A DNA stretch of 64,000 nucleotides from Filosporella fistucella (taxonomy: Eukaryota; Ascomycota; Leotiomycetes; Helotiales). Both the position numbers and the translations under genes were made by a program. The notes beneath the pieces were generated by a model that saw nothing but the letters and a program-made list of their open reading frames with translations, was not told the origin of the DNA and ran no database searches. Below are positions 1 to 11,934 of the stretch, piece after piece (the first letter of the stretch is position 1; each line of letters begins with the position of its first letter). The DNA lies in NCBI GenBank assembly GCA_030077755.1, contig JAQJZZ010000012.1:310001-374000 (forward strand). The letters are read 5' to 3'.

Positions 1-662
1 TCATCGCTGCTCTCGCCCAATTCTCCCAAGGAGCTAGCGTTTACATTCTAATTCACAAGATGGATCTAGTCGTCCCACACCAACGAGAGGATATCTACAA
101 TGACCGTGTTGCTCTTATCCGATCCAAGTCTGAGACATTCAACCCAGTACCTTTCGCTACTTCGATCTGGGATCAATCTCTCTACAAGGCTTGGGCTGAG
201 ATCATCCACGACTTGGTTCCTAATCTCGAGAAGATTGAACAACATTTGGGAAATTTGGGCAAGCTGATCATGGCAGAGGAGGTCATGCTCTTTGAGCGCT
301 CCTCATTCCTTGTCGTGTCCAGCTGGGCCTCGGAGATTGGCGCAATGAACCCCACTACCGACCGTTTCGAGCGACTGAGCAACATCATCAAAAACTTCAA
401 GCAGACCACGAGTCGCTACACTGGAACCCCGAAGAGTGCAGAACAATTCATCTTGATGGAGCTGAAGTTACAAGTCTTCTCGATGTTCTTGATCAAGTTC
501 ACCACCAATACTTACCTTGCCGTTGTCCTTCCACCTGGCGAGACAACCTTCAACAGCGCAATGGAGAACTGCAGTATTGCTCGGACCGAATTTGAAGGCC
601 TTGATTCACCAGCAAAGAAGAGTGCAGACAGAGGAGCAACTGCTGGCCCTGTTGAGGCATGA
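1..662 (+). CDS. gtr1: Gtr1/RagA-type small GTPase, C-terminal part (5' end outside window)
   Basis: The frame is open from base 3 with no start codon, so the gene begins upstream of the window; the stop is at 660-662. The first residues read ILIHKMD, which fits the HKMD guanine-specificity motif of Rag GTPases. It is followed by the Gtr1 hallmark TSIWDQSLYKAWAEI and the roadblock-like C-terminal domain (VMLFERSSFLVVSS). In yeast, Gtr1 pairs with Gtr2 on the vacuole within the EGO complex and passes amino-acid status to TORC1. About 219 codons are visible, with no intron. The short polar tail after GLDSPAKK is ordinary for the family. Identification is by motif and order, and I see no sign of damage. 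Confidence 0.85.
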   Translation, partial: IAALAQFSQGASVYILIHKMDLVVPHQREDIYNDRVALIRSKSETFNPVPFATSIWDQSLYKAWAEIIHDLVPNLEKIEQHLGNLGKLIMAEEVMLFERSSFLVVSSWASEIGAMNPTTDRFERLSNIIKNFKQTTSRYTGTPKSAEQFILMELKLQVFSMFLIKFTTNTYLAVVLPPGETTFNSAMENCSIARTEFEGLDSPAKKSADRGATAGPVEA

Positions 663-1681
663 AGGATGATTTTTTTAGGGATGGCGTCAAATGGATATAC
701 AAAACAGGTCATGCATAGTTTTCAGCGTTCTTGATGATTGACGAAGCATAGCACGGAGGCAAAATACCCAGGCGTTACGGATAGAGATCACCAGCGTGGA
801 ATTTGAAATGGATGCTGATATGCGATGCTGAGATTTTGATTTCATTCCTCATTGTGACCATGGACAAGTGACATTGTTGAAAAGTTATGGAATGGTGAAA
901 AGTGCTAATCGTGAACATGCTTCTAAAGACCAGAATATCGTGACATTTATGCCAAGAACGGCTCTCTAACTTGATGATCAAATTGATTGACAATCGAGGG
1001 GACCTAACGCTGAAATCCAATCCAAACATTATTCAAGCTTCTCTACAGAGGTTCAAATTTTCTCGACAAAAATTCACTCTTCAACGCCAAGTTTTAAAGT
1101 CTTTATTAATAGCTAGCCAAGTGCATTACAAATCCACAATAGATCCAATCCTCCCCTCCCATTCACAACCCTAGCCAGCCTACAGTCAAATCACTCCTCC
1201 ACAATTACCTAAACCTCAATCCTACAAGCCATAATCACAAAACCAACTCCCGCTACAGAATCATCCCACCGGCACCCCCCAAAAAGTGCCGCAACCATCC
1301 ATTGTTGGTCACATCACAATTCCCACCATACCCTTACAAACCAGCTACAGCCAACCAACATCAACCAATCCAGCCGCCACTGCTATATTAATCCTCCATG
1401 CTACCAAAGCTTATCTAGAAGTTTAACCAGACAACCAAGTCCTGCTTTTAGGCTATTGCGCCACCTATTTCCTTGCTCCACGTGATGTCCTTTTACCTGA
1501 GGTGGCTCTTTTAATTAGTGCGCCGGCCCTGTCCTGACATCTACCGTCTCTACCTTACATTAACATACAACTCGTCTTATTCCCCAAGCACTGTATCCGT
1601 TACATACACAACTTCTTTCCCCTATATCTCATCTTCCGTACGGATCAGGTGTCTGAGGGAGCAAGACTTGGATCTGTGAGG
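663..1681. other. Intergenic region
   Basis: This holds the 3' flank of the Gtr1 gene and a pyrimidine-rich 5' region (about 1100-1640) in front of the next regulator gene. It contains a CACGTGA box near 1478. Reading frames inside are short and show no family resemblance. Confidence 0.5.
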
Positions 1682-3716
1682 ATGAACGGCATGCTCCGCA
1701 GCAAACAGGGCTGCTGGACCTGTCGCCTACGACGCAAGAAATGCGATGAGAGGAGGGATGTCTGTCAGACGTGTGAGGGTTTGAGTATTACCTGCTATGG
1801 ATATGGGCCTAAGCCCGAGTGGATGGATAATGGAGAGAGGGAGAGGGAGATGGCGATGGGGATTAAGAGTATTGTTAAGCAGACAAGGTATGCATTCATC
1901 TCATCTCAATTTCTTGGACTTTGACGATCAGATGAGGAATGAGATTCTCTCGTGCCCTTAAGCGGTGCTGAGATTGGGTTTATGGGATTAGCGCTAGATG
2001 TTTTAGGTCAGGAAAGCTGATTTAGAACAGTAGGAGAAAAGGCCGGCTAGGTGGCTCGGTAGCTAGGTTTCAGGCACGGTATAGAGGGAAAAGTGGCAAA
2101 GATGAGGAGCCTATCATTAGGATTGCACCTAAATCGACGAATGCGCCAAATGTCACGATACCGACTGCTCGGTCGCCCATTTCAGAACGAGGCACGAGTG
2201 CCGACCCGAAGAATGCAGTACCTGAGAGTGATTCTTCGGTGCAATCGAGTGGTCAAAGTACAGGTGCTTCTCCTATCACCAGTATTGGGACTTCACCAGT
2301 GAGTTGTTTCAGTTGAAGCAATATTTGATATTGAGCTAACGTGAAGAAGAGTTGTACGAGCGGGGTGGATGATCACTTGTCTACTTCGTGGAGTACACCT
2401 CAGATTTCAAGTGATGAATCGGCCCTCCTGATGCATTTCTTGGATAATGTGTTTCCGCTACAGTATCCAATGTACAAACCACCAGTTGTAGAGAAAGGTC
2501 GAGGGTGGCTGCTCTCTCTTTTGCTGCGGACAAAACCGTTGTATCATGCTGCTCTAGGCCTTAGCTCCTATCATGCAGGAGTCACCCTGCTAGAAGCACA
2601 TCACAACTCGGTTTGTCGTACTTTCAATGTTATTGAGCAGGAGAAACATATCGCCATCTGTTTGTCTGAGTTTCAGCAAGCTATCAAGAACGTTGGACAG
2701 TGGATTGAAAAGACTGCTTGCCAGGCTGGGAATTCCCTCGGTCTTATGGCCTGTATCGTACAGCTTGTCTTCTTCGAGGTATGATTTCCTCCTTGTTAGG
2801 ACGCCTCCGCTGACAGTACCAGCTGTTTGCTGGTCATGGCTTCACATGGCAAATCCATCTCCGTGCTGGAACAGACATCTTCTGCCAGGGGTATTATGAT
2901 CAATTGATGGGATTTGGCATGGCAGATACCCCGGACGGACCCTATAACATCTGGGTGAATTTCCCTTTTTCTGAAGAGGTTATTACCTTCAGATTCTTGT
3001 CTGCAGTCATGGTATGGCTTGACCTCGTATCATGTATTACCACCGGAAATGCTCCCCGACTGCAGGCATTTCACACACATGTAACGACTGCGGGCCCGCA
3101 AATCGACCTCGAAAGTATTGTCGGATGTAAGAATTGGGCTGCTCTCGAGATGGGTCGTGTTTCCGCATTGCATGAATTCAAAGTTCAGCATATTCGAAAC
3201 AATTGCCTTGATGGAGTAGAATTTAGCAACAAGGCCGACCAGATCAAGAGGGACCTTCAACGTCAACTTACAGAGGGGTCATTGGAACATCTTGGGATCT
3301 CCCAAGCCACGCCATGTATCCCGATTGCGACTCCGCAGGCAATCGTGACACGAATATTCGGGCTCACTTCTTTAATATATCTTCATCTTATCGTCCACGG
3401 GTTCCAGAACTATGACCGCGACTTCGAAGCCACTCGAGAGGAGATCCTGACGATTCTGCGCGGTCAAATGCAATTCGATCTGCTACCAGCCGTCATTTCG
3501 CCATTGTTCATCATGGGATGTGCAGCACGGAAAGAAGATGAGCCTCTTTTCAGACACGTCTTCTCGTCAGCTCCAGTCGTTGATCCATCGTTGGAACATC
3601 GTGCAAAAATTCTTCCTCTTCTGGAAGAAACATGGCGAAAGAGAGATGCCACGGGTGGTAATATGACCTGGCAGGATAGTTTGGACTTGTCTGAACATCC
3701 TCTCTTGCTTCTCTGA
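1682..3716 (+). CDS. Zn(II)2Cys6 transcription factor with Fungal_trans_2-type C-terminal domain
   Basis: Four exons join in frame: 1682-1887, 2031-2298, 2347-2778 and 2823-3716, giving about 599 aa. Residues 10-35 form the binuclear zinc cluster (GCWTCRLRRKKCDE, then CQTCEGLSITC). A Ser/Thr/Pro-rich linker follows, and then a long helical C-terminal domain resembling the Fungal_trans_2 class. I chose the ATG at 1682 because it directly precedes the SKQGCWTC start usual for this class. The exon 3 acceptor (2347 or 2350) is the least certain boundary. The protein should be a nuclear DNA-binding regulator; its targets cannot be inferred, since neighbouring genes do not form an obvious pathway. 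Confidence 0.8.
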
Positions 3717-4490
3717 AAAAGTGTATGATCAAAGTATGGTGTGCCTATGCTGTTGGATTTCGGCGTCAAACTTCGAATATGGGACTTTCATCTGACTTGG
3801 TATGTTTCTGTCACGGAGTCAAAAGGTTGATGAGCAATACAATACCCTCGTTGTGGATTTCAAAGCTTCGATTCTTGAATTATTCATGATTTATCAGACG
3901 GAAATTCAAAAGAGATTTTGGGCGTTTGGCATAATAATTAGACTACGACATGAACACGATTCGCATGGCCAGCCTCGTCGCGCCTTGTGATCCTTGGGTG
4001 CCGTTCTGACCTTAAGTGGAGCCAAAAGATCTGCGGTCTGGACGATGGTTGGATGGAAAGGGGGTGGGGATTTGCGAATTGCGGTTGTGGTTCTGATTGG
4101 TTACATGAGCTCTCGTATGCCAAGACATGGTACGTGCTGCTTGTACCTCTCTCTGCGCTTCGACCGCTAATTGGATGCAGCATGCGGCTATCTCAAGCTA
4201 TTTCAGCCCCATGTTTTCAATCTTCACAATTGACTTTCTTCCTGACAAAGCACCCAGTGTCACACAGTGTCATCCAATGGGCCATGATGCAGCTCGGATC
4301 GGAGCCTCGCAACGCGTGCATTAGTCCGAGGTAATGTGAGGAGCGTGCTTCTGTGACTTTTTTTTATATTTACTTACTACTGTCCCTTTTTTCCTATTCA
4401 ATTCTCTCGTCATTCCAGCTTCAACCGTGTCGTTCTCTTTCGTCTCTCCCTCAGTTCTACCCTTCGTTTGTTCATATCGAATCTTCCAAA
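3717..4490. other. Intergenic region
   Basis: This spans the 3' flank of the regulator and the promoter/5' leader of the AIF-like gene. The last 120 bases before the ATG at 4491 are pyrimidine-rich, as in many fungal leaders. No coding frame here looks real. Confidence 0.5.
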
Positions 4491-5751
4491 ATGGTCAAGA
4501 ATATCCTCATCATAGGTGGCTCTTTTGCTGGCGTGTCAACAGCCCATCGTCTGCTCAAAGCAGCTCCCAAGACTGGTCCCATTCATATCACCATCGTCTC
4601 AAATACCACACATCTCTACTGGAACATTGCTACTACTCGAGCCATCATTCCAGGTGCTCTCGCAGACGACAAGATCTTCGCACCATTAGCACCAGGCTTC
4701 AAGCAATATGGCGATAGGTTCGAATTGGTGATTGGAACTGCACAGCAATGGGACGAGGCGAACAAGAGAGTCCGTGTTGGCACTGAATCTGGAGAGAAAG
4801 TGTTGACCTATGATTATTTGATTCTGGCTACGGGAACCAGCACTAAATCTCCTGCACCTTTCAAAGGAGCTGGATCATATGAGGCTACCAAGGAGGCGTT
4901 GCACGAGTGGCAGGCCAAGGTAAAAGCTGCGAAGAGTATTGTTGTTGGTGGGGCTGGGCCAACTGGTGTCGAAGTTGCAGGAGAACTTGGATCAGAGTAT
5001 GGCAAACAGAAGAAGATTACTTTGGTAAGATTATCTTTTGCCCCTATTACTACGTACGCCCGACTTACTCAATTTACAGATCTCTTCCGGCGCCGTCATC
5101 CTCGAAGGCACACCGGCCAGCGTCTCCAAAACAGCCGCCAAGCAACTCTCCTCCCTCTCCGTAACCGTCACTCCCTCCACCAAAATTACCAACGTAGCCG
5201 TTACCCCCGCAGGACCCACGGAATTGACCCTCTCGTCGGGCACAAAAGTAACATGTGATCTCTACATACCCACCAGCGGCCTGACACCCAATTCTGCTTA
5301 CGTTCCAGAGAGATTCAAGAATCCAAGTGGGTTCGTACTTGTAGATCAGTTTTTGGGCGTCAAGGGAGCGACGGATGCGTGGGCGGTGGGGGATGTGAGT
5401 TCGGTGCAGAGGGCGCAGTATGTGAACACCGAGAAACAGAGTGTGCATGTAGTGAAGAATATTGGGTTGTTGTTGAAAGGACAGAGTCAGGTGCCTTATA
5501 AGGTTGATGAGAAGAGTATGTTTTCCCTTTTACTATCATGCCTTCAATCTTTTGATATCACAGTTCGTCTAAGTCGCAGATGAAAGAGGCTAACCCAAGA
5601 AATAGATATGCTCGCCGTCCCCGTCGGCAAGAAGCAGGGAACAGGCCATATGGGTAACATGAAATTCCCTAGTTTCATGATTGTCATGATTAAAGCCAAG
5701 ACGCTCTTCACACAGAATATGTTGCCGACTATCAATGGAGCAAATGCTTGA
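4491..5751 (+). CDS. AIF/AMID-like FAD-dependent NAD(P)H oxidoreductase
   Basis: Exons 4491-5024, 5080-5515 and 5606-5751 join in frame to 371 aa. The N-terminus has the FAD-binding dinucleotide fold (ILIIGGSFAGVSTA, residues 5-18). ATGTS near residue 112 closes that domain, a second Rossmann motif (VVGGAGPTGVEVAGEL) lies near residues 148-163, and the FAD-contacting AVGDVSS is near residue 285. This is the layout of the AMID/AIF2 branch of pyridine nucleotide-disulfide oxidoreductases, and the length is normal for it. No mitochondrial presequence is visible, and the short C-terminus matches the membrane-associated AMID group rather than long mitochondrial AIF. The leader ends CCAAA just before the ATG. 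Confidence 0.85.
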
Positions 5752-6331
5752 TTTGGGTATCAGGAAGCTGATTTTTGGTGTAAATGATGGGTATTGATGT
5801 GTTTTGAGAGAGGGAGTGGTAATGGCAGTTGATGTCGGATATTGGGTACTAGACGTCGGATGCTAGGTGATGGATGACAGGGAATAAGAGGAGGATACCC
5901 AAATTGGAATAGATGTATTGTAGAGCTCACGGCGTTTTATATCCAATATAATTTGTATTTTCTAAGATTTGTTGTTACTTGAGGTGTGTTTTATACGCCC
6001 TTAGCTCAGAAAGTCAAGTCGTTTGATCTGCGTTGCATTTCTCGGATATTGGAAGTATAGTTCAGGCTGCGTGTGCGAGATTAGTCTCTTGGATGTTGTG
6101 TGAGGCTACGTTTGTAAGCCACACTTTCTGGTGATTGATTGCAAGATTCTATAGAGAGTGCATATTTTACTTTTCTAGTATTCACTTTCAAGATTGGTTT
6201 ATCTGGAGGGTATTACGTGATTCCGTCTTACTATTCCTCTCCCTCTTATCCGTTATCACCCTATACCACTTTATTACTCTACACCCTCATGTTCATTCCT
6301 CACTCTAGCCCTCTCTACCTCCCTGTCTCCC
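5752..6331. other. Intergenic region between convergent genes
   Basis: This is shared 3' flank of the AIF-like gene (+) and the DeoC-like gene (-). It contains short imperfect repeats of GGATATTGGGTAC/GGATGCTAGGTG type around 5830-5880 and AT-rich sequence that may hold polyadenylation signals. No gene seen. Confidence 0.45.
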
Positions 6332-7536
6332 TCAACCACCACCACCACCAACTTCCCGAACCAACCCTTCTAAATCCAAAATTCCCACCCTCTGCACACC
6401 CATCCCTTTAACCCACATCACCTCCTCCAGATTTCTAGCTCCATCTACTCTGATCTCTATTCCCTCTTTTAGATATTGTTTTAGTAGTGCGACTTTTTGG
6501 GCGAAAGATTCTTCTTCTTGCTGTGAGTCGGTGTGGAGGGAAGTGGAGGGTTGCTGTGAGGGTGGAGGGGATGAAAAGGGAGGTGGTGATAGGAGGTGAG
6601 GTAGGGAGGTAGAGAAGAAGGATATTTGTTGCCGGTTGCAGATCTCGCTGAGTCGGAGGAGAGAGGTCGTGGTGAGATCTGCGAGTTTGTTAGGATGCGG
6701 ATTGGAGGGAGATGGAGATAGAGCTATACAAAGGCAAAGAGAGGGATGCTTGTGAATAAGCTTTGTAAAAATTGAATATATGACCAAAGCGGCGAAACAG
6801 ACATGAAAGAGAGGGGCAGATTCCTCAAGAGAAGGACTCTAGACTCAAAGCTCACGGAAAGCCCAATATTCATACAAACTCAGGAAACAAGACCAAAGAA
6901 ATCATAAGCTCCAAACTTATTCCAATCTTTAAATCTTCAAAAACATCACAACAACAAATAGAAATTCCAAACAAAAATCAAAACCATCAAGGGAAATTCC
7001 AACTTACAACCCACCTCCCCCCTAACCCCCATAACCCCCTCCCCCTTCCCAACCGCCTCCCTCAAAACCTTAATCTCCTTCTCCACAAACTCCCACTTCC
7101 CACTTCTCACCCGCCCAACATTAACACAACACTCTACCTCTACTCCCTTGCCACCCTCATATACCACTTTTTCAGCCGTCAGGAATTTAGTTTCCATTAG
7201 TGAGGAACCGTGCGGATAGTCGATTGTGGTCGTTATTATTATGTTTTGGGGGGGAGGGAGGGAAGAGAGGATTTTGAGGGCGAAGAGGAGATGGTAGGGT
7301 TTTATGCTTATGGAGGGGATTTGATATTGGGAGGCGAGATACAGCAGGGAGGAGACGGTGGTGTCTGTTAGGGTTGGGTGGAGGAGGGAGAGGGTTAGGA
7401 ATGGGGTGAGGGATTGCAGGGTTGGTTTGGGGGTGGACATGTTTGGTGTGATGTTTGGATGTATATTGAGGTTTGGGGAGAGTGAGTTGGAGATATATTG
7501 AATTAGGTGGTAGGATGTGGTGTTTTCGCTGCTCAT
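6332..7536 (-). CDS. DeoC-fold (deoxyribose-phosphate aldolase-like) protein lacking catalytic residues
   Basis: Exons 7536-7008 and 6723-6332 join in frame (donor GTAAGT, acceptor TATAG) to 306 aa. The order of DeoC landmarks is kept: SISIKPYHLLFALKIL (usually VCVNPxxVPxAxxxL), IDYPHGSSLMETKFL (IGFPHGxxxTExK), ECCVNVGRVRSGKWEFVEKEI, SFFSTS and GARNLEEVMWV. By alignment with the DeoC pattern, the Schiff-base lysine of the KTS motif is Ser, the proton-relay lysine of KxxGGIR is Arg, and the catalytic Asp of the VDMVINIG region is Glu. The fold is probably kept while aldolase chemistry is lost. The gene has no stops and normal splice sites, so it may be a true pseudoenzyme. The loop around LPHLLSPPPFSSPP is an insertion. 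Confidence 0.65.
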
Positions 7537-8010
7537 ATTATGCTGTGGAGAAATTTACCCCGCAGTTACCCCGCTATTAGCTCTATAAGTGACCTTCCCC
7601 ATCGTTTGAGTTATGTTTTTGGAGTTTTGAACAGGACCATAGAGGTTATCTAGTGTTGTAGCGACTGCTTGAAGTAGATAGTATAAATATATTCATAAGC
7701 AGTTCATATTAATTTGGTCTGCGAGCCGTTTGCTTGGGGGTGTTTTTGTCACTGCATTCTTGGTTCTGGCTTCACTATTGGAATGTTCTTCATGCCAGGG
7801 TTTATACTCTTTTTCAGACGAATATGAATTTCTTTCTGCTAATATTTTGGTACTGAAAAGCTACTTCGGTGATTCTTTTATCCACCTTCCTTGTTGACCA
7901 CGAAATAGACAGTTCATCGTCCCAGTTTATTGAGTAGCCTAGTAATCAGCTTTCGTATCGCCCGCCCACGCTCGAGTTAATATTGAAGCCCTTGCTGACA
8001 GTTCAATGAA
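7537..8010. other. Intergenic region
   Basis: This AT-rich stretch holds the promoter of the DeoC-like gene and the 3' flank of the next minus-strand gene. No coding frame or RNA gene recognised. Confidence 0.45.
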
Positions 8011-8693
8011 TTAGTCAACACCATTTCTAGATCGCACCTTGTCCCAGGAAGATTCCAATGTTTCTTTCAAACTCTCTACTTCTGTGTTTTGAAGCTTAAA
8101 AGCTTTCCTCCATGCACATTGGACTAATCCATTCGCGATAACCAGTTGGATTGCTTCTGTGATGCCAATATCATCTTTCCACAAAGACCTGCAAAAATCT
8201 CGCACCAATATTGCGGCAAACTCCAGCCCCTCAGAATCTGCAATTTTCCAGTCTCTTGCTAGTAGATCGATTTTGTTCGCAAGTACAAACATCTGCATTC
8301 CTCTGAACTGAGAGTCCACTATTTGCGACTCATTTTGCATCCTCTTGTGAAAAATGGATAGATATTCGAAGCTCGCACGACTAGAGGCTTCATAGATCAG
8401 AAGAGCGATATGACTCTCCTGAAATATAGAGCGTAGATACGCACTATCATATCTTTGAAAATCTATAAATTCCCAACAGATAGAGACGTTCTTTTCGTTA
8501 ATCGGAGGCACTATAGCATTTGAATCAGAATCAGTTGGATCGTATTCTGGCTTTGGTCGAGCAAAGTCGTCAAACCAGTACTGCTAACTATGTAAATACA
8601 GTATCAGGATTGAGGAATGTATACCCACTACTCACTCTGTTTAAGTACAGCCTTTTTCCCAACGTCAGTATATCCTCCTAGTATGATCTTCAT
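8011..8693 (-). pseudogene. Degenerate Ras-like small GTPase gene
   Basis: Reading from an ATG at 8693, the first exon gives MKIILGGYTDVGKKAVLKQ, a P-loop-like GxxxxGK in which the usual Ser/Thr after the lysine is Lys. After an intron-like segment (about 8637-8581) the frame continues YWFDDFARPKPEYDPT, with the switch-II position reading WEFIDFQRYDS instead of WDTAGQERYRS. The body (HIALLIYEASSRASFEYL) and the NKxD motif (LANKIDL) are kept. The two exons cannot be joined in frame with the obvious GTGAGT donor and the available AG acceptors, so either a weak splice site is used or the gene carries a frameshift. GTP hydrolysis as in Ras is unlikely. Confidence 0.5.
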
Positions 8694-9162
8694 CAAAAGC
8701 TTTTTTTTCTAGCTCATAAAGTATTAAAGCTGCTGAATCCTAGCCTCATCACTATCTGTAACGAGAACGGGTCTCCGCGCGAAAAATGTACTGGGTACAT
8801 GGTGGCAAACAGAAGATTGATGAAGTTGTGAAATGGTGTTGCGATGTTGTGTTGGTGTTGGGATTAGACCGGCCGGTTCGGTGCACAACTTTCGGAGCAC
8901 GGTGAGTGTTTAGGAATGAGAAGACATAACTGGCAATGAAGAAACCCCGCACTGTTCTGAAACTAGAAGGGCTCTTCATAACGGTCCTGGCATGAGATAT
9001 TTCTGGGGCCATATTTGATACCGTCCGCACCCTTTCAAAATTAATAGAGCAGCGCATTATTGATACGGCTGATCCTTCCAGAGTCAGCATCGCTTATCTG
9101 GTTTCTATACCTCCCGAACTTTCCCTCTCATTAACATATTAATAATACTGTCAACTGCTACG
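8694..9162. other. Divergent promoter region
   Basis: This is the shared upstream region of the degenerate GTPase gene (-) and the ceramidase gene (+). A 112-codon open stretch on the minus strand here has no recognisable features and is probably chance. Confidence 0.45.
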
Positions 9163-10349
9163 ATGGTATCATTACAATGGCCATACGTTGAAGGGCCTTC
9201 GGTATGGGGCGCAAAGACATCTGCGTATGAGTAAGTATCTTCTAACTTCACCGGAAATTGTAGAAGTAATCTAATAACCTTGTATAGATTCTGTGAGATG
9301 GTAAAAATTAACCTAAATGTTCTTTACGGGACCATTTATTCATTTTACCTAGGATTTCTACATAACCCCATATATTGCCGAGTTCGTCAACACCATGACC
9401 AATTTCGGTTACGGTAGGAATCCCTTCACTCCTCCTCTGAAAACGGTACTAATATCCATCGCAGTCTACCTTGGAGTCAGAGGAATCGAAAATTCTCGAA
9501 GAGGTGGGAATAATAGTGTCGTAATTCTATGCTACTCCATGCTGGTCATCCTGGGTGTAGGCTCCGCCGCATATCACCTCAACATCAAGCACGAAACCCA
9601 GATGCGTGTGTCTCGTCTCTTGCCACTTCCAAACCCACGCTGATAATAATTTATAGTGGATGAAGTCTCCATGCTATTCACCACAATCAGCATCCTGTAT
9701 GGTGCACTTAGCATCACCCTCGGAAGCAATACCAGAACCGCCCTCGCGACGCTTTTAGCCGTACTTGGTCTCTTGGTTGCCGTCAACCACGTTATAATTA
9801 GTGATGTTGATCAGTTTCGACTATGGTTTATATTCCTAGTCTTGGGAACTTTTGCACAGTGCGTGTGGTTGCTATCAGTAAAGGTGCCAGATAGGAAGGT
9901 CAAGAGGGAAGCTCAGAAGCTTGCTATTCACGGCACAGGTTTGTTCCAACATCCTCCCATCCACAAAGCTCAAGAAATGTGGCTAATTTTTGACCTTGAT
10001 AGTTGCTTTCGTTATTGCTTTCATTCTCTGGAACATCGATAATCAATTCTGCAACGAATTGGCTTCGTTACGAAATGTCATCGGCATCCCATGGGGTTTT
10101 GTCACTGAATTGCATGGCTGGTGAGTACCTACTTACACTTTATAAATATAGTGCTCAAGGCTGATGAATTTCTCAAGGTGGCACCTGCTTACTGGTCTTG
10201 CTGTCTATTACTATATTGTATTTGTTGAACGTCTGAGGCTTTATGTTAAATCAACCACCGATGATAGATCAGGCATAGTCCAGGCTAGATTGATTTGGCC
10301 TGGAGCACTTACACTTCCAAGGATGGAGATTTCAGTCAAAGATGTCTGA
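9163..10349 (+). CDS. Alkaline ceramidase (ACER/YPC1 family)
   Basis: Six exons join in frame to 301 aa: 9163-9230, 9288-9300, 9353-9605, 9657-9938, 10003-10120 and 10178-10349. The zinc-site pattern of ACER enzymes is complete: Ser and His in GSAAYH, Asp eleven residues after that His in QMLDE, and the late HGWWH pair. The N-terminal GPSVWGAKTSAYEFCEMDFYITPYIAEF matches the EExY/SPYIAEF region of the family. Several hydrophobic segments fit the seven-helix fold. It should hydrolyse phytoceramide or dihydroceramide to sphingoid base and fatty acid in the ER/Golgi membrane. Exon 2 is only 13 nt, yet it restores the conserved FCEM residues. Confidence 0.88.
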
Positions 10350-11934
10350 TAGGAATCGAATTTAAGGAGAAGGAAAGAGAAGGGAGGAGAATTTGCCAGG
10401 CACCATGAAGCTAAATCCAAAATTAAAGCATCACATCGTTCCCTGGCATTGATGTCTGAACCTATCCTTATCTATGTGACAGATGTGTAAAACTTAATAT
10501 GTTTATTACTTGTAGAAATGCCAACAATGAATCAGATGAATGAAGAGGAGAACATTTGTAAACGATGGACTAAAACAAGCTATGATGAATACACGAGAAA
10601 TGATAATTAGTAGATTCGAAACAAATTGCAAGATTCAGCGAGTAAAGGGATGAGCTTATCTTTGGAATAGATTTTGCTTCGATTTCTTGGACAGTTCCAA
10701 TATATAAAATGTGAAATTCAACTCCTTGACATTAAGATAGAATCTGACAAGGCCACAGTCCAATGCTCTAGTAGAGGTCAAGCTCCGCTTAAATCCCCAA
10801 GAATCTATTACTATCAAGCATCTGGGAAAGATTTTTGTTTCTGCATTAGCGACACAGCTTTGCCAAAGACCTCACACCTCTTGGATGTAGTCGCAAGCTA
10901 TCTCTAACACTCTAATCTTAATAGCTTTCAGGATTATATTCTTCTAACTCCACTTACTTATCCCTACACACGATATTGCTCGTGTCTCTTCTTCAAATTC
11001 CACTTTCTAGAATATTCCAAGTAGTCTCAGACAATACCGGTGCCTGATATCCTGCTACTCAAACCAATCTGACGTTACCTTAAGGAACAGCTCCAGAGTA
11101 CTCGAGAACCTATCTGGGCCGAGGTTAGGTTTAGTCAAGCGTCTGCTCAGCTCGTATTATCTTCCCTTGAGATGTCGTATTAAGGTATTAATCTTGAGTT
11201 TTTATAGATAAATTATTCGAGTTCTCTTTCCTCTAGCACGTGCCGATTTCTATTCTCCCAGATTATGCAGGAATGAATACATACAGATATTCAAGTATAA
11301 AAGCACTTCACTCGTAAATCAAACTCCTAATTATTCCAAATTCAGAAGACTTGACGATGGGCCCAGTTCTGAGGCATCATAGAGCAACTTCTGACGGCAG
11401 AACTAGGAATTTTGACCGTAAGACTTGAGAGCGAAGAAGAGAGTGTTGCGAGGCGACTCCGGTGCACCCTTTGGCGGAGACAATCCATCTTTTCTGAAGG
11501 TGGCCTCTCGGACAATGGATCTCCTGGATACTACAGATTCCAAGTGGTCCTGCAACCTTCTGATGATGTGCAATTTGCTGCTTATGCAATTTATCACCTG
11601 CTGATCTATCCAGCGTAGCACACACTGTGAGAGGATCATTTAAGACCTAGCACTGACTAGCCTGACCGTGGGAGTCGAAAGTTCGTCCTAGTTTGGAACG
11701 TTCAGATCTCCTGAAGCATCTAGATGGTTTGAATAAATTGCAATGTTGAAAGAACTTGAAAGGAAGAACTGAGAAGTCCTGATGATCTATCATCTGTAGC
11801 ACAAGCGGTACAGTCTTATCGTGAATTAATTTCTGCTCACAAATAGTAATCAACAAAAGAAAACCAAGTGTTGGTGAATAGGCTCTATACTCTAGGATCA
11901 AAAATCGAAAGCATGTATACTAAAATATATAGAT
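10350..11934. other. Long intergenic region
   Basis: About 1.6 kb without a convincing gene. It holds the 3' flank of the ceramidase gene and AT-rich sequence. A 77-codon frame at 10674-10907 and overlapping short frames at 11377-11640 show no motif, signal peptide or splice context. Decayed coding sequence cannot be excluded. Confidence 0.4.

Noticed and set aside
8752..9090. 112-aa minus-strand gene in the divergent promoter
   Set aside because: No family features; it overlaps the expected promoters of two genes.
10674..10907. 77-aa plus-strand gene
   Set aside because: Non-ATG start region, no motif and no splice context; likely chance.
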